A stretch of 12,714 nt of DNA from Deltaproteobacteria bacterium RBG_13_61_14 (GTDB taxonomy: Bacteria; RBG-13-61-14): the NCBI GenBank assembly GCA_001797815.1, contig MGQK01000055.1, forward strand, positions 14,979 through 27,692, in the 5' to 3' direction. A program made the position numbers and the translations under genes. This document shows positions 1-8,432 of this stretch, in pieces (the first letter of the stretch is position 1; each line of letters opens with the position of its first letter). A model generated the notes under the pieces. The model saw only the letters and a program-made list of their open reading frames with translations, was not told the DNA's origin and did not search any database.

Positions 1-1
1 G

Positions 2-70
2 CGCCTTCTGCAAGCACAAAAGCGCAAGCCCAAGGGCAAAGCCAAGGCCCTCTCCGAAGACCAAGCTTGA
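2..70 (+). CDS. Possible 3' end of an upstream gene (partial)
   Basis: Reading from base 2, an open frame runs off the left edge and ends with TGA at 68-70. It would encode a short lysine-rich tail (KRKPKGKAKA followed by LSEDQA). A short hairpin follows at once: GA-CCCC at 69-75 can pair with GGGG-TC at 82-87 with one bulged base. It has no T-run after it, so it is a poor intrinsic terminator. The frame starting at base 3 is also open, to about 113, and has a similar GC bias at third positions, so the frame choice is weak. The product cannot be recognised from about 22 residues. Confidence 0.3.
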   Translation, partial: RLLQAQKRKPKGKAKALSEDQA

Positions 71-132
71 TCCCCCTCATTGGGGTCAGAGCCCAGAAAG
101 GTAATATTTCATGGGCCTGAAATAAAACCTTG

Positions 133-193
133 CGCCTGCCGATCCCGGTCACCAGGCGGCCAAGAAAAAACTCCGCCTAAGCAACAGGTTAGG
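133..193 (+). other. Two small stem-loops in the region before the FecR-like gene
   Basis: The first stem-loop spans 133-158: CGCCTG (133-138) pairs with CAGGCG (153-158), continued by CCG (139-141) with CGG (146-148), leaving a 4-base loop and a 4-base bulge. The second spans 176-193: CCTAA (176-180) pairs with TTAGG (189-193) around an 8-base loop. Neither is followed by a T-run on the + strand, and I could not match them to a riboswitch class I know. They lie upstream of the candidate promoter at 217-246, so if that promoter is the real one they are not in the mRNA leader. The rest of 71-289 shows no credible gene. Confidence 0.2.
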
Positions 194-216
194 TCGAACA
201 ACAAAAATTCTGCATC

Positions 217-246
217 TTGGCATCCGATTTGCTGTCTAAATAAAAT
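217..246 (+). promoter_or_regulatory. Candidate sigma70-type promoter of the FecR-like gene
   Basis: A TTGGCA box (217-222) is separated by 18 bases from a TAAAAT box (241-246); each differs from consensus at one position. Transcription would start near 253, giving a leader of roughly 37 bases before the ATG at 290, with the Shine-Dalgarno at 276-281. The stretch is clearly more AT-rich than the genes on either side. This is sequence resemblance only. Confidence 0.4.
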
Positions 247-275
247 GGTTCTAGTCAAAGGCAATTAACCCTGGC

Positions 276-281
276 AAGGAG
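276..281 (+). promoter_or_regulatory. Ribosome binding site for the FecR-like gene
   Basis: AAGGAG lies 8 bases before the ATG at 290. It supports that start even though the apparent signal peptide then begins about 43 residues into the protein. Confidence 0.7.
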
Positions 282-289
282 ATGAAACC

Positions 290-2473
290 ATGAAAACGGC
301 AAAAGTATTGATCTTGAGAGTGCTGTTCCGGCCCCTGGAACTTCTGGTCCAAGCCATAAACTTTGCTTTCACCTGGAAAAACGGGTTCCAGAGCCGGAAG
401 ATCCCCAAGGCTCCTGGATTGAAATTCCTGCTTCTCGCGGCAGGCGTCCTCGGCGTTACCCTGGCCGCGGCCAGGGCATTAGCCGATGAGGCCGTGCCCT
501 GGGTGAGTGCCATGCAGGGCCAGCCGGATACCCTTTTTCTCCAGCATGGCAATCAAGAATGGTTCCGCGCCACCTTGAATACTCCGATCAAGGCCGGCGA
601 CAACCTCTGGCTGGACGCCGGGGGCAAGGCCGAGATCTTCCTCAACGCCAATACCTTCGTCCGCCTGGAGGGCACGGCCAGCCTGCGCTTCGACACCCTG
701 GAGCAGACCTCCTTTGATCTGGCTCAGAACATGGGCCAGGCCATTCACCAGACCGGAAGCGATAGCTGGATTTATCTCATGACCCCCAAACTGGGGATTA
801 CCTTGCACCCCAACTCCCGCGTCCGCATCGCCGTGGCCGAGGATGAGAGCACCGAGGTGACCACCCAGCGGGGTGAGGCCGAGATCAGCGGGCCCGCCGG
901 CTACGCTTCGGTCCGTGCCGGCCAAAGCCTTTACCTGGCGGCCGCAGCTAATTCTTACAACCTTTCCGCGGCGCCTCCCGCCGATGGATTCGACCGTTGG
1001 TCAGACCAGCGCGACCGGCAACTAGCCTCGGCCACATCCTCGCCGGCCCCGGCTGCACAATACCTGCCCCCGCCGGTCGCCTACGACCTCTCCTATCATG
1101 GCTTTTGGCTTAACGACCCGATTTACGGCTGGTGTTGGCGGCCGCGGGTCATGGCGGTCGGATGGGCTCCTTACCGCGTGGGCCGCTGGATGTGGGAGCC
1201 AGCCTGGGGCTGGACCTGGATCTCTTACGAGCCGTGGGGCTGGTATCCTTACCACTACGGTCGCTGGGTGGTCTCGGGGTCCGGGTGGTTGTGGGTGCCG
1301 CAACCCTTCCTCGCGGTGGCCTGGTCGCCGGCCCTGGTCTTCTGGTTGGACGGGCCGGACTGGATCGGCTGGTGCCCGATCCCGCCCCACGTGGACATCA
1401 CGCTGGTGCATCGGGATCCCAAGCTGGTTTACAAATATGTGACCAAGAACAACATCACGATTGTCAACGTCAACAACTTTAACCAAACCAACTACATCCG
1501 CTACAACCGCCCCCTGCCTCGGGACTTCCGCGCCAGGACCGTGCCGGTAGTTAATCCCCGGCATGAGTTCCGCCACGTGCGCGACACCCGCGAATTCATG
1601 ACACCCGAGCCCCGGGGCTGGGTCAAGCCGGAGCGGCAACCGCCCCGCCGGCTGGCCGAGCGCGTGCCGCCGGCATGGGAGACCAGGCCGCGGCCGGAGC
1701 GCGGCCCCGGCGAGCGGCCGGAAATAACCCGGGAACGTCCGCTCCCGCCCGGCCGGGGCAAGGAGCGCACTCCGCCGGCCAATCCTCGTGAAATCGAGCG
1801 ACCCGGCCGCGGGCCTGGAGAAGTCGCGCCTCCAGGCCAGATCAAGGAGCGGCCGGAACGGCCGGCGCCTCCTGGCCGGGAGGAGAAACCGGGCAAAGGG
1901 CGCGAACCCGGCATCGAGCGGCCCGGTCAAGGACCGCGCGAGGTGAGCCCTCCCGGGCAGATCAAAGAGCGGCCGGAACGGCCGGCGCCTCCTGGCCGGG
2001 AGGAGAAACCGGGCAAAGGAGTCGAACCCGGCATCGAGCGGCCCGGTCAGGGACCGCGCGAGGTGATCCCTCCCGGACCGGTTCAGGAACGGCCCGAGCG
2101 GCCCAGCCCTCCTGGCCGTAAGCAAGGGCCTGCGGGTGGCCCGCGGCCCAGCCCTCCTGCTATGGATCAGCCCGGCGGGTCTTCGGGCCAAGGCGCTCCG
2201 CCCGGCCAGGTCGAGCCGGCTCCTCAGCCCAAGCCTTCGCCCCGCCCTCAGAGAAAGGGTGGAACCCCCAAGCAAGAGACTCCGCCCACAGCGCCGAGCG
2301 CGCCGGGAGCCCCGGGGCCGGCCCAGCCTCCGCCTGGTCGCGGGGAAGGCGGCCAGCCGGGCCACGGGCCGGAAAAGGCCCGGCCTCAGAATCGAGGCCA
2401 GGAGTCACGGAACTATTTCTTCAGTCCCTTTCGGGCTTTTGAAGGCTCAGGGCCGCAATCCTTTTCCAAATAA
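290..2473 (+). CDS. Exported FecR-domain / DUF6600-like W-rich protein with a Pro/Arg/Gly-rich repeat tail
   Basis: The protein has 727 residues. A basic N-terminal part (1-43) precedes a hydrophobic core (about 45-62) ending in ALA-DE, a likely signal peptidase I site after residue 65, so the mature protein should be outside the cytoplasm. Residues about 75-215 read like a FecR domain: GDNLWLDAGGKAEIFL, then beta-rich segments ending in AGQSLYL. Residues about 255-365 are dense in Trp, Tyr and Gly (EPWGWYPYHYGRW), typical of DUF6600/YXWGXW-type proteins that often follow FecR domains. From about 440 the chain is low complexity, rich in Pro, Arg, Gly and Glu, with a 40-residue repeat at 502-621 and an aromatic end (NYFFSPF). 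The known family role is poorly defined; an envelope or surface function is inferred. No FecI sigma factor or TonB receptor gene is nearby, so classical FecR signalling is not supported. It converges on the minus-strand genes. Domain family names rest on recognition only. Confidence 0.85.
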   Translation: MKTAKVLILRVLFRPLELLVQAINFAFTWKNGFQSRKIPKAPGLKFLLLAAGVLGVTLAAARALADEAVPWVSAMQGQPDTLFLQHGNQEWFRATLNTPIKAGDNLWLDAGGKAEIFLNANTFVRLEGTASLRFDTLEQTSFDLAQNMGQAIHQTGSDSWIYLMTPKLGITLHPNSRVRIAVAEDESTEVTTQRGEAEISGPAGYASVRAGQSLYLAAAANSYNLSAAPPADGFDRWSDQRDRQLASATSSPAPAAQYLPPPVAYDLSYHGFWLNDPIYGWCWRPRVMAVGWAPYRVGRWMWEPAWGWTWISYEPWGWYPYHYGRWVVSGSGWLWVPQPFLAVAWSPALVFWLDGPDWIGWCPIPPHVDITLVHRDPKLVYKYVTKNNITIVNVNNFNQTNYIRYNRPLPRDFRARTVPVVNPRHEFRHVRDTREFMTPEPRGWVKPERQPPRRLAERVPPAWETRPRPERGPGERPEITRERPLPPGRGKERTPPANPREIERPGRGPGEVAPPGQIKERPERPAPPGREEKPGKGREPGIERPGQGPREVSPPGQIKERPERPAPPGREEKPGKGVEPGIERPGQGPREVIPPGPVQERPERPSPPGRKQGPAGGPRPSPPAMDQPGGSSGQGAPPGQVEPAPQPKPSPRPQRKGGTPKQETPPTAPSAPGAPGPAQPPPGRGEGGQPGHGPEKARPQNRGQESRNYFFSPFRAFEGSGPQSFSK
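1793..2152 (+). repeat. 120-bp in-frame tandem repeat (3 copies) in the FecR-like gene
   Basis: Units are 1793-1912, 1913-2032 and 2033-2152, each starting with the codons for IERPG and each 40 residues long. Copies 1 and 2 share an uninterrupted identical stretch of 53 bases (1847-1899 against 1967-2019). Copies 2 and 3 agree best in their first third; the second half of copy 3 has diverged. The encoded unit is disordered and charged (KERPERPAPPGREEKPGKG). The near identity of parts at DNA level suggests recent duplication or conversion. Confidence 0.92.
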
Positions 2474-2501
2474 GGGGCGCGCTCGAAATGTGATAATTGA
2501 C

Positions 2502-2565
2502 GGAACCAGAAACCAGGAACCAGAAACCAGGAACCAGAAACCAGGAACCAGAAACCAGGAACCAG
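2502..2565. repeat. Tandem heptamer array, GGAACCA/GAAACCA alternating
   Basis: Four exact copies of a 14-mer made of two related heptamers (GGAACCA + GAAACCA) run from 2502 to 2557, followed by a partial copy (GGAACCAG) to 2565. That is nine consecutive heptamers with alternation of G and A at the second base. It begins 28 bases after the stop codon of the FecR-like gene. All units have the same orientation, so the array itself does not fold into a hairpin. Confidence 0.95.
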
Positions 2566-2636
2566 TCGGGCAGGGTCCGGCCAGAACAGCGGAGCGCCCG
2601 AGGCTTCTCCATTCCTGCTTCAGCCAGCGCGGAAAA

Positions 2637-2657
2637 GGGTGAAGGGTGAAGGATGAA
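2637..2657. repeat. Short tandem heptamer array, GGGTGAA type
   Basis: Three head-to-tail heptamers: GGGTGAA (2637-2643), GGGTGAA (2644-2650) and GGATGAA (2651-2657), followed by a degenerate GGGAGGG. It lies 39 bases beyond the stop codon of the zinc-ribbon gene. The unit differs from the 2502-2565 array, but the period is the same. Confidence 0.8.
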
Positions 2658-2696
2658 GGGAGGGAAACTTTTTCCGGAATTCTCTTCTTTCCCTGG

Positions 2697-3542
2697 CTAC
2701 TCCTGGTCCGAAGGCTCCGGTAAATAATCCGTAGGTTCCGATAAATAATCCGAAGGTTCCGGTTCCGGTTCGGGCTCGGGTTCAAGCTCGGTTTCCAGCT
2801 CGAGCTCGGTTTTGGTCCCGACCAGCCCCTCGCCGTATTCATCCTTGGACCATCGCCGGAGATCTTGGATCAGCACGTTGGTGGTGATCGTGGAGCTGCC
2901 CTTGATATCGAACGACAACGGGAACCCCATAATGCGGGTCTCGACCGTTAGCTCGATGGCCACTTTCAGGGTCATAAACGAGATCCCCGCCGAGCTTAAA
3001 AGCATCTTGGATAAAGGCTTGCCGTCCACTTCGGAATAACTGATCCGAATGCGATCGTCTTTGATGGTAAAGCCATAACCCTTGGCCTGTTTGCGGATCA
3101 TGGAGCGAACCCCATCCGGCGTCATGTTGGCGGAAGCGGAAGCATCGCTGGACACATCCAGCTCGAGCTTGGCCCGATTACCGTAGGTCTTGATGAACGA
3201 CCCGGAAAAGGTGAAGAGGGCGCCGGCCAGCGCGGCCAGGATCAGGATGAGGACGAACCGCTTGGTCGCGGCCTGAGCCTCCACCCGGCGGAGGGCGTCC
3301 CGGTCCACCCCAGGCCCAAAGCGGGAGTATCCTTCCCCGGCGGGCGGCGGGGGCGGCGTCGAACCCCGGGCCCAGCCCGGCGATGCATCCGAGCCCGGCG
3401 CGGCCCATCCTGGCCCAGCCTCCGGGGCCGGCGGCGGCGCGGACGGCCGCTGCTCCCGGGGCCGATATTTCGCCACGATCACCCCGCACTTCTGGCATTC
3501 CACTGCATCCGCCTGCTCAAACCCGCATTTCGGACAAATCAT
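2697..3542 (-). CDS. Zinc-ribbon, single-pass membrane protein with an acidic repeat tail; function unknown
   Basis: The protein has 281 residues. The N-terminus holds a zinc-ribbon-like pair of CxxC motifs (C3, C6, C16, C19) in the pattern CPKCG...CQKCGVIVAKY, recalled from many deltaproteobacterial membrane proteins. Residues 30-70 are Pro/Gly-rich. One hydrophobic helix at about 96-116, preceded by K94-R95, suggests a cytoplasmic zinc ribbon and a C-terminal domain (about 120-240) on the outer side. That domain has beta-like segments (IKDDRIRISYSEVDGKPL). The tail (about 245-281) is strongly acidic: Glu-Leu and Glu-Pro dipeptides, then EPSDYLS/EPTDYLP heptapeptides from a DNA repeat. An AGGGAG sequence 6 bases before the ATG supports the start. 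It follows the kinase gene by 36 bases and is probably co-transcribed. I do not recognise a function; an envelope partner of the kinase is only a guess. Confidence 0.8.
   Translation of the reverse strand: MICPKCGFEQADAVECQKCGVIVAKYRPREQRPSAPPPAPEAGPGWAAPGSDASPGWARGSTPPPPPAGEGYSRFGPGVDRDALRRVEAQAATKRFVLILILAALAGALFTFSGSFIKTYGNRAKLELDVSSDASASANMTPDGVRSMIRKQAKGYGFTIKDDRIRISYSEVDGKPLSKMLLSSAGISFMTLKVAIELTVETRIMGFPLSFDIKGSSTITTNVLIQDLRRWSKDEYGEGLVGTKTELELETELEPEPEPEPEPSDYLSEPTDYLPEPSDQE
2713..2754 (-). repeat. 21-bp tandem repeat encoding the acidic C-terminal heptapeptides
   Basis: Two adjacent 21-bp units (2713-2733 and 2734-2754) differ at only a few positions and encode EPTDYLP and EPSDYLS on the minus strand. 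A partial unit precedes them on the + strand side (about 2705-2712). A degenerate 6-bp GGTTCC/GGCTCG-type repeat follows to about 2820 and encodes the Glu-Pro and Glu-Leu dipeptides. The end of this gene therefore appears to have grown by repeat expansion. Confidence 0.85.
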
Positions 3543-3578
3543 GCTTCGCTCCCTTTCCTGGCGCCCTCAGGCGCGGCT

Positions 3579-6500
3579 TCAACCGGCGATCGGCAAGGAC
3601 ACGGTGAATTCCGTGCCCTCTCCCGGACGGCTTTCCATCCGAATCTCGCCCCGATGCCGGTGAATAATCTCCTTGACAACGCTCAAGCCCAAGCCGGTGC
3701 CTTTGCCCTCCGGCTTGGTCGTGAAAAACGGATCAAAGATCTTGTCCAGGTGCTCCGGCTTGATCCCAATCCCGGTGTCGCTCACCCTGACCTCCACCAT
3801 CTCAGCCTTGCCTTTACCGGCGGTAATCACTACCCGGCCGCCGCCCTTCTCGCCGCAGGCATAGCTGGCATTGGTCAAGAGGTTAATGAACACTTGCTGG
3901 AGTTGGTCTTTCACACCCCAGACCAAAGGCAAGTCCTCCGGAATCCGGGTCTCGATGCTCACCTCGCCCCGGCTGACCTCGTAGCGGCTCAGGGTCAAGG
4001 CCTGCTTGATTACCTCGCCCACGGGCACCGGCCCCGTCTCTCCCGCCGAGGGCCGCGCATAGCTCATCAGGTTCTGGATCAGTCCCTCGATCCGGTTCGC
4101 CTCCTCCAAAATCCGCTTTAGCCGCTCCTGGTTTTTGCTCAAAGGAGGTGGCTGCTGCCGGAGCAGGATCTGGGCATAAGAAGAGATCGCGGTCAAGGGG
4201 TTGTTGAGCTCGTGGGCGATGCTGGCCGCCATTTGTCCGAGCGAGGCCAACTTCTCGGAATGGAGGATTTGGGCCTCCAGTTGCTTGAGCCGGGTGATGT
4301 CCTGGCCGATGGCCACGAAGCCCTGGAACTCTTCGTTGGCATCGCGCAGGGTCGAAGTGTTGAAGACTGCTTCCACCTCCTGCCCGGTCAGAGTCTTTAA
4401 CCGGACTCGAAGATTGACCAGGGATTCGCCCCGGCGCACCTGCGCTTCCAGCTCTTTAAACGAGCCCTCCGGCTCCACCCGGAGAAATTCCCGTAAGAGC
4501 TCTTCCAAGGTGCGGCCCAACACTTCCTCGCGGGAACGGCCGATCAGCTCGGCAAAGGCCCGGTTGAAGATGGCCACCCGGCCCCCTCGGTCCAGAACCA
4601 GGATCAAGGCGTTGGCGTTCTCGATCATCGTCTCCTGGAAACTGCGGAACCGGTTGATCTGCTGGTAGAGGTAGTAATTGCCCAGGGCGGAGGACAGGTG
4701 CAGGCTGAGCAGTTGCAGGAGCGCCAGGTCGGCCGGGGGGAAGGCCGGGTCGTGGTGCGACTCGAACGCGATCACGCCTACTAGTCGGTTCTCGAAGATC
4801 AAGGGAAACAGGGCCATGCTCTGGGTATCGGGCATCAAGGCGGGCAGGCGGGGATCGTTTTGCTTGAACAGGAGCGGGCCCTGGGCTTGCAAGAACTCCG
4901 TTTCGAACTCCGGGGAAATCGCCACCGGCTGGCCGAGGAACTGCTGGGGCAGGTTGCCCAGGTAGGAGTAGCGAAAGTGGCGGGCTTGCGGCGGCCGGAA
5001 AGCGATGCTGAGGTGAGCGCGGGGGAACACCTCCAGCAAGGGACGGCAATAAGTTTCCAGGAGTTCGGGCAAGGGGCTGTTGATCGGGGTCTCGCGGGAA
5101 GCGCGGATCAGGTTTTCCAGCAGGCGGTTGCGCCGGAGCAAGGTCTGGCGTTGCCTCTGGGTTTCCTGGTTCAGCCGCGCATGGGCCAGGGCCAGCGCCA
5201 GTTGTCCGATCACGGGTCCGAGCAGGGCCAGCTCCGAAGGGCCATAAGCGCCGGCCCGGGTGCTGCCCAGGATCAGGCTCCCCAATACCTCCTCCTGGAA
5301 CTGCAGCGGCAGGCAGATCAGGCCTCGGATCCCCTGACTCTGCAGGCGGGCCAGCCTCTCGCTCAGGTCGCGGGACCGAAACCGCGAGGTGAGCAGGGAA
5401 ACGTCTTCGTAAAACTGTGGCTGACTCTGGAAGAGGATGGCACTGATCCGGTCATGGTCATCTTCCATCAGGATGAGTCTCCGTTGCATCTGGCCTTGCT
5501 CATTCGGGCCCAGCACCGCCAGCGTGTTCTCCTCCCGATCGGCAAAGACCACAGCCGCCACCTGGAAAGGAACCAGTCTCCCCAGGTGAGCGAAGACGGC
5601 CTCTAACGACTCCTCCAGCGAGGCCCGGGTCCGGAAAGAATCCACCACTTCCCGCGCCACCCGCAGTTGATCCTCCGGTTGGACCCGCGCCGGCTCCAGG
5701 GCCGGCCGTTCGGAGGTGTCGCGAAGGAAGAGAAAATAGCCGAGCACCCCGGAGCGTTCGTCCCCCAGCCAGGAAGCCAGGTGATGCATCTCCACCATTG
5801 AGCCGTCGCGCCGGCGGAACTCGAGTCGGCTCTCGCTCCGGCCTTCCCGCCCCAGGTTCCGAAGTCGCTCCGAAAAGTCCGCCCGGCTCGCCTCGGTCAG
5901 GAACCCTTCCAGGGGTCGCCCCGCGGCCTCGGCCGCGGAGTAACCCAACTGCGCCTCACACGCCTGGTTCCAAAAAGTGATACGGCCGTCCAGGTCCAGG
6001 GTCAGGATCGGAAAGAGCCCGTGCTGGAGCACCTGCTCCTTGAAAGCCGCGAGCCATTGCTGCTCCTGCTCGGCGCGGCGCAGCGCCGTGACATCGTGGA
6101 GCACGACCAGGAACTCGTTGCGGCCGGGGATGGGAATCGCCGCGCTCCGGGCCTGGCGCCGGTCCCCGCTTTCGGGCCGCGTCAGGGCGAGCTCAAACTC
6201 CACCCGCTGGCCCTGGCGCACTTTCTCGAACGCGGCCATGCCCTGGACATGGGCGAGCCCTTGCAGGTAGCGGGTGAAGGAATGGCCGGCAGGATCCTCC
6301 CCGGTCAAGGCGCGGCCGGCCGGGTTGCTCCGGTTGATGATGGTGTCTTCTCCGATCATCAGGATCGCATCGGGGCAAAGGTCCAGCAACGACTCCAGGT
6401 AAGCGGTGTCGGGCGACTCCGCCGCCGGTCCGCCGGCCCGGTCCAGGTCCACGATCTGGGTGCTCCCCAGATAGGCCTGGGTCTTGAACTCCGCGGTCTC

Positions 6501-8432
6501 CCCGATCTTGCGCACCACCGTGGCCATCCGCTCCGCGCTCTCCGAGATCGCATTCACCGCGTTCTTGAGCGAGGCCAGCGCCGGGTGCTGCGGCGCGACC
6601 TCGTAAAAGCTCCGCTCCACCCGCCGGAGGATCTCGGCATAGCCCAGGATCGAGGTCAGCGGCTGGTTCAACTGGTGCGCGGCCGCCCCGGCCAGGGCCA
6701 CCAGGGCCTCCCGCCGGCGCGACTCCATCAGCCGCTCCTGCGCCTGGCGCAGCTCCTTCTCGATCTTGATCCGGTCGCGGAGGTCGTGGAAGATGCCCAC
6801 GCTCGCGATCTCCCGGCCGTCCTCGTAAATGATGGAAGCCGACATGTTGATGGGAATCTCTTCCCCGTCTTTGCCCAGAATGGTGTTGGAGCAGGTCTCG
6901 AGTTTGCCCACCCCGCCGTAGTCGGGGCTGCGCAGCTTGCGCATCACGTCCCGGGCCACTCCCGGCGAGTAAAAGTCCACGATATTGATCTTCCCGAGCA
7001 CTTCCTCCGCCCGGTAGCCGGAGATCCGCTCCGCCCCCTCGTTGAACAGCACGATCTTGCCCTTGAGGTCTGCGGCAATGATCGCGTCCATGGTTCCCTG
7101 GATGACCTTCTCCAAAAACTCCTTGGTCCGACGCAGCTCCAGGCTGAGTTGCCGCTCCTCGGTCACATCCAAAAGCGAAATCAGGTATTCGTCGCGCGGC
7201 CCGGGCAGCGGCTCGAAGTGGGCGGTGGCCAGACGCTGGGACTGGTCGCGGCAGAACAGGCGCACGTTCACGCTTTGGGAGATGCGGTCCCCGCGCAGGA
7301 GTCGGGAGAGGGATTTGGCCGGGGCCGTCTCTGACAGCAGCACCTGGTCGAGCGGCCGGCCTTGGGCTTCGCTCTTCTCGTAGCCCGAAAGCCGGAGGAA
7401 GTTCTGGTTCACGTCGGTGATGGTCCCCTCCCGGTCCACCACCAGGATGCCGTCCGAGGCATGGGCGAACAGGGCCTCCAGCCGGAGGGAGGATTGGGCC
7501 AGTTGAGTAGCGTCGGCCTCGGCCTTCTGCCGGCCGCGCATCTCCGCGAGCACGTTCCGCGCCAGACGCAGGTTCTTGAGCGCGGTCGCGGTGGTGTTGG
7601 CCACCAGTTCCAGGAAATAAATCTCGGTGGGAGAAAATTTCCGCCGCTCTTTTTCCGAGCGGAGGAACAAGAGCCCGATGATCTCGTCCCGGTAAAGAAT
7701 CGGCGCGGCCAAAAGCGACTGCAAGGGCTTGTGCCGGATGAACTCGCGCACCTCTTTCATCAGCGGGTGGCGGCTCACGTCCGGGATGGCGAGCGTCTTC
7801 TTGGTCTCAATCACCTTGCGCAGCTCCGGGTACTTGCTCAGCTCCAGCCGGATGTTCAACTCCTGCGGCCGGTCCCCCTGGGTGACCACGTAACCCGTCC
7901 GGCGGTCTTCGGTCAGGAGCACCACCGAGCAGCTCGCCCCCGCAATCAGCTTCTCCAACTCGCGGGCGGTCCGGTTGAGGATGGTCACGTCATCGGGCTC
8001 GCTCCGCATGAAGCGGGCAATCCGGTTCAGCGTTTGGATCCCGGCCTGCACCGTCTCCGCGTCCTCGAGCAGTTGCTCCTGGTGGAGCACGCGCTCTAGG
8101 CGGAACTGAAGCTTGTCCAGTTTTAACGGCGGGAATAACAACTCGTCGGCCGGCAAGGAGCGCCGGGAAGCGCGGGAGGCCTGCTTTCCCGGAGCCACCA
8201 CCAGGATGGGCAGCCGCCGGGTTTTCGGGTGGCGGCGCAGCTTTAGGGCCAAATCCTGAAAGCCCGGGCCGAGCAGGGCCGCGGCGAATTCCTGGCCGCG
8301 CGCCCGGGCCAAGGCCGCGGCCGCGGATTCGCAGAAGCGGACCGCGTAGCCGCTCCGCTCGAGCCCGGATACCAGTCGGTGCAGCGAACCGCGCCGCTTG
8401 TCCACCACCAGCAAAGGATGGGTTTGCGTCAC
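3579..8432 (-). CDS. Giant soluble multi-PAS/GAF sensor histidine kinase with a pseudo-receiver and two DHp domains
   Basis: The protein has 1617 residues and no obvious membrane helix, so it is probably cytoplasmic. Domains by eye: receiver-like fold without phospho-acceptor Asp (1-118); GAF (about 145-295); PAS (about 315-428); PAS (about 438-555); a DHp with H586 in [10 protein letters not shown] (about 560-650) but no ATPase domain after it; PAS (about 676-785); PAS (about 795-910); two GAF-like domains (about 925-1090 and 1115-1260); PAS (about 1268-1385); DHp with H1407 in IAHELNNPL; HATPase_c (about 1505-1617) with N1517, DTGIGI (1552-1557), FDPFFTTK (1566-1573) and a GKGTGLGL box. The last pair is a complete kinase core that should autophosphorylate H1407. 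No output receiver is attached, and the partner is unknown. The start is GTG, overlapping the larC stop (GTGA), with AGGAAGG 7 bases upstream. The ligand cannot be told from sequence. Confidence 0.93.
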   Translation of the reverse strand: MTQTHPLLVVDKRRGSLHRLVSGLERSGYAVRFCESAAAALARARGQEFAAALLGPGFQDLALKLRRHPKTRRLPILVVAPGKQASRASRRSLPADELLFPPLKLDKLQFRLERVLHQEQLLEDAETVQAGIQTLNRIARFMRSEPDDVTILNRTARELEKLIAGASCSVVLLTEDRRTGYVVTQGDRPQELNIRLELSKYPELRKVIETKKTLAIPDVSRHPLMKEVREFIRHKPLQSLLAAPILYRDEIIGLLFLRSEKERRKFSPTEIYFLELVANTTATALKNLRLARNVLAEMRGRQKAEADATQLAQSSLRLEALFAHASDGILVVDREGTITDVNQNFLRLSGYEKSEAQGRPLDQVLLSETAPAKSLSRLLRGDRISQSVNVRLFCRDQSQRLATAHFEPLPGPRDEYLISLLDVTEERQLSLELRRTKEFLEKVIQGTMDAIIAADLKGKIVLFNEGAERISGYRAEEVLGKINIVDFYSPGVARDVMRKLRSPDYGGVGKLETCSNTILGKDGEEIPINMSASIIYEDGREIASVGIFHDLRDRIKIEKELRQAQERLMESRRREALVALAGAAAHQLNQPLTSILGYAEILRRVERSFYEVAPQHPALASLKNAVNAISESAERMATVVRKIGETAEFKTQAYLGSTQIVDLDRAGGPAAESPDTAYLESLLDLCPDAILMIGEDTIINRSNPAGRALTGEDPAGHSFTRYLQGLAHVQGMAAFEKVRQGQRVEFELALTRPESGDRRQARSAAIPIPGRNEFLVVLHDVTALRRAEQEQQWLAAFKEQVLQHGLFPILTLDLDGRITFWNQACEAQLGYSAAEAAGRPLEGFLTEASRADFSERLRNLGREGRSESRLEFRRRDGSMVEMHHLASWLGDERSGVLGYFLFLRDTSERPALEPARVQPEDQLRVAREVVDSFRTRASLEESLEAVFAHLGRLVPFQVAAVVFADREENTLAVLGPNEQGQMQRRLILMEDDHDRISAILFQSQPQFYEDVSLLTSRFRSRDLSERLARLQSQGIRGLICLPLQFQEEVLGSLILGSTRAGAYGPSELALLGPVIGQLALALAHARLNQETQRQRQTLLRRNRLLENLIRASRETPINSPLPELLETYCRPLLEVFPRAHLSIAFRPPQARHFRYSYLGNLPQQFLGQPVAISPEFETEFLQAQGPLLFKQNDPRLPALMPDTQSMALFPLIFENRLVGVIAFESHHDPAFPPADLALLQLLSLHLSSALGNYYLYQQINRFRSFQETMIENANALILVLDRGGRVAIFNRAFAELIGRSREEVLGRTLEELLREFLRVEPEGSFKELEAQVRRGESLVNLRVRLKTLTGQEVEAVFNTSTLRDANEEFQGFVAIGQDITRLKQLEAQILHSEKLASLGQMAASIAHELNNPLTAISSYAQILLRQQPPPLSKNQERLKRILEEANRIEGLIQNLMSYARPSAGETGPVPVGEVIKQALTLSRYEVSRGEVSIETRIPEDLPLVWGVKDQLQQVFINLLTNASYACGEKGGGRVVITAGKGKAEMVEVRVSDTGIGIKPEHLDKIFDPFFTTKPEGKGTGLGLSVVKEIIHRHRGEIRMESRPGEGTEFTVSLPIAG

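Larger units (their letters stand above)
2474..2696. other. Convergent intergenic region rich in short repeats
   Basis: This 223-bp gap lies between the 3' ends of the FecR-like gene (+) and the zinc-ribbon gene (-). It holds two heptamer arrays (listed separately). A possible stem joins TCGGGC (2566-2571) to GCCCGA (2596-2601) over a 24-base loop, without a T-run. A small GGAAA/TTTCC hairpin lies at 2663-2675. No strong intrinsic terminator and no credible small gene are seen, although a bidirectional terminator would be expected here. Confidence 0.55.

Noticed and set aside
133-193. Possible riboswitch before the FecR-like gene
   Set aside because: The stems do not match the conserved cores I know (c-di-GMP-I and SAM types were considered), and the best promoter candidate lies downstream of them.
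80-268. Small + strand open frame upstream of the FecR-like gene
   Set aside because: It has only a TTG start, no ribosome binding site, an unremarkable composition, and it overlaps the candidate promoter and two stem-loops.
1022-2365. Long open frame of 447 codons on the minus strand opposite the FecR-like gene
   Set aside because: It lies fully inside a GC-rich, low-complexity coding region, its product is an Arg/Leu/Ala-rich string without motifs, and the + strand frame has clear domains and a ribosome binding site.
2502-2565. CRISPR-like array
   Set aside because: The units are contiguous 14-mers with no spacers, so this is a simple tandem repeat.
6021-7334. Long open frame of 437 codons on the + strand opposite the kinase
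   Set aside because: It is a shadow of the kinase gene. The translation is Arg/Leu/Gly/His-rich with no recognisable domain, while the minus strand shows PAS and DHp motifs throughout.
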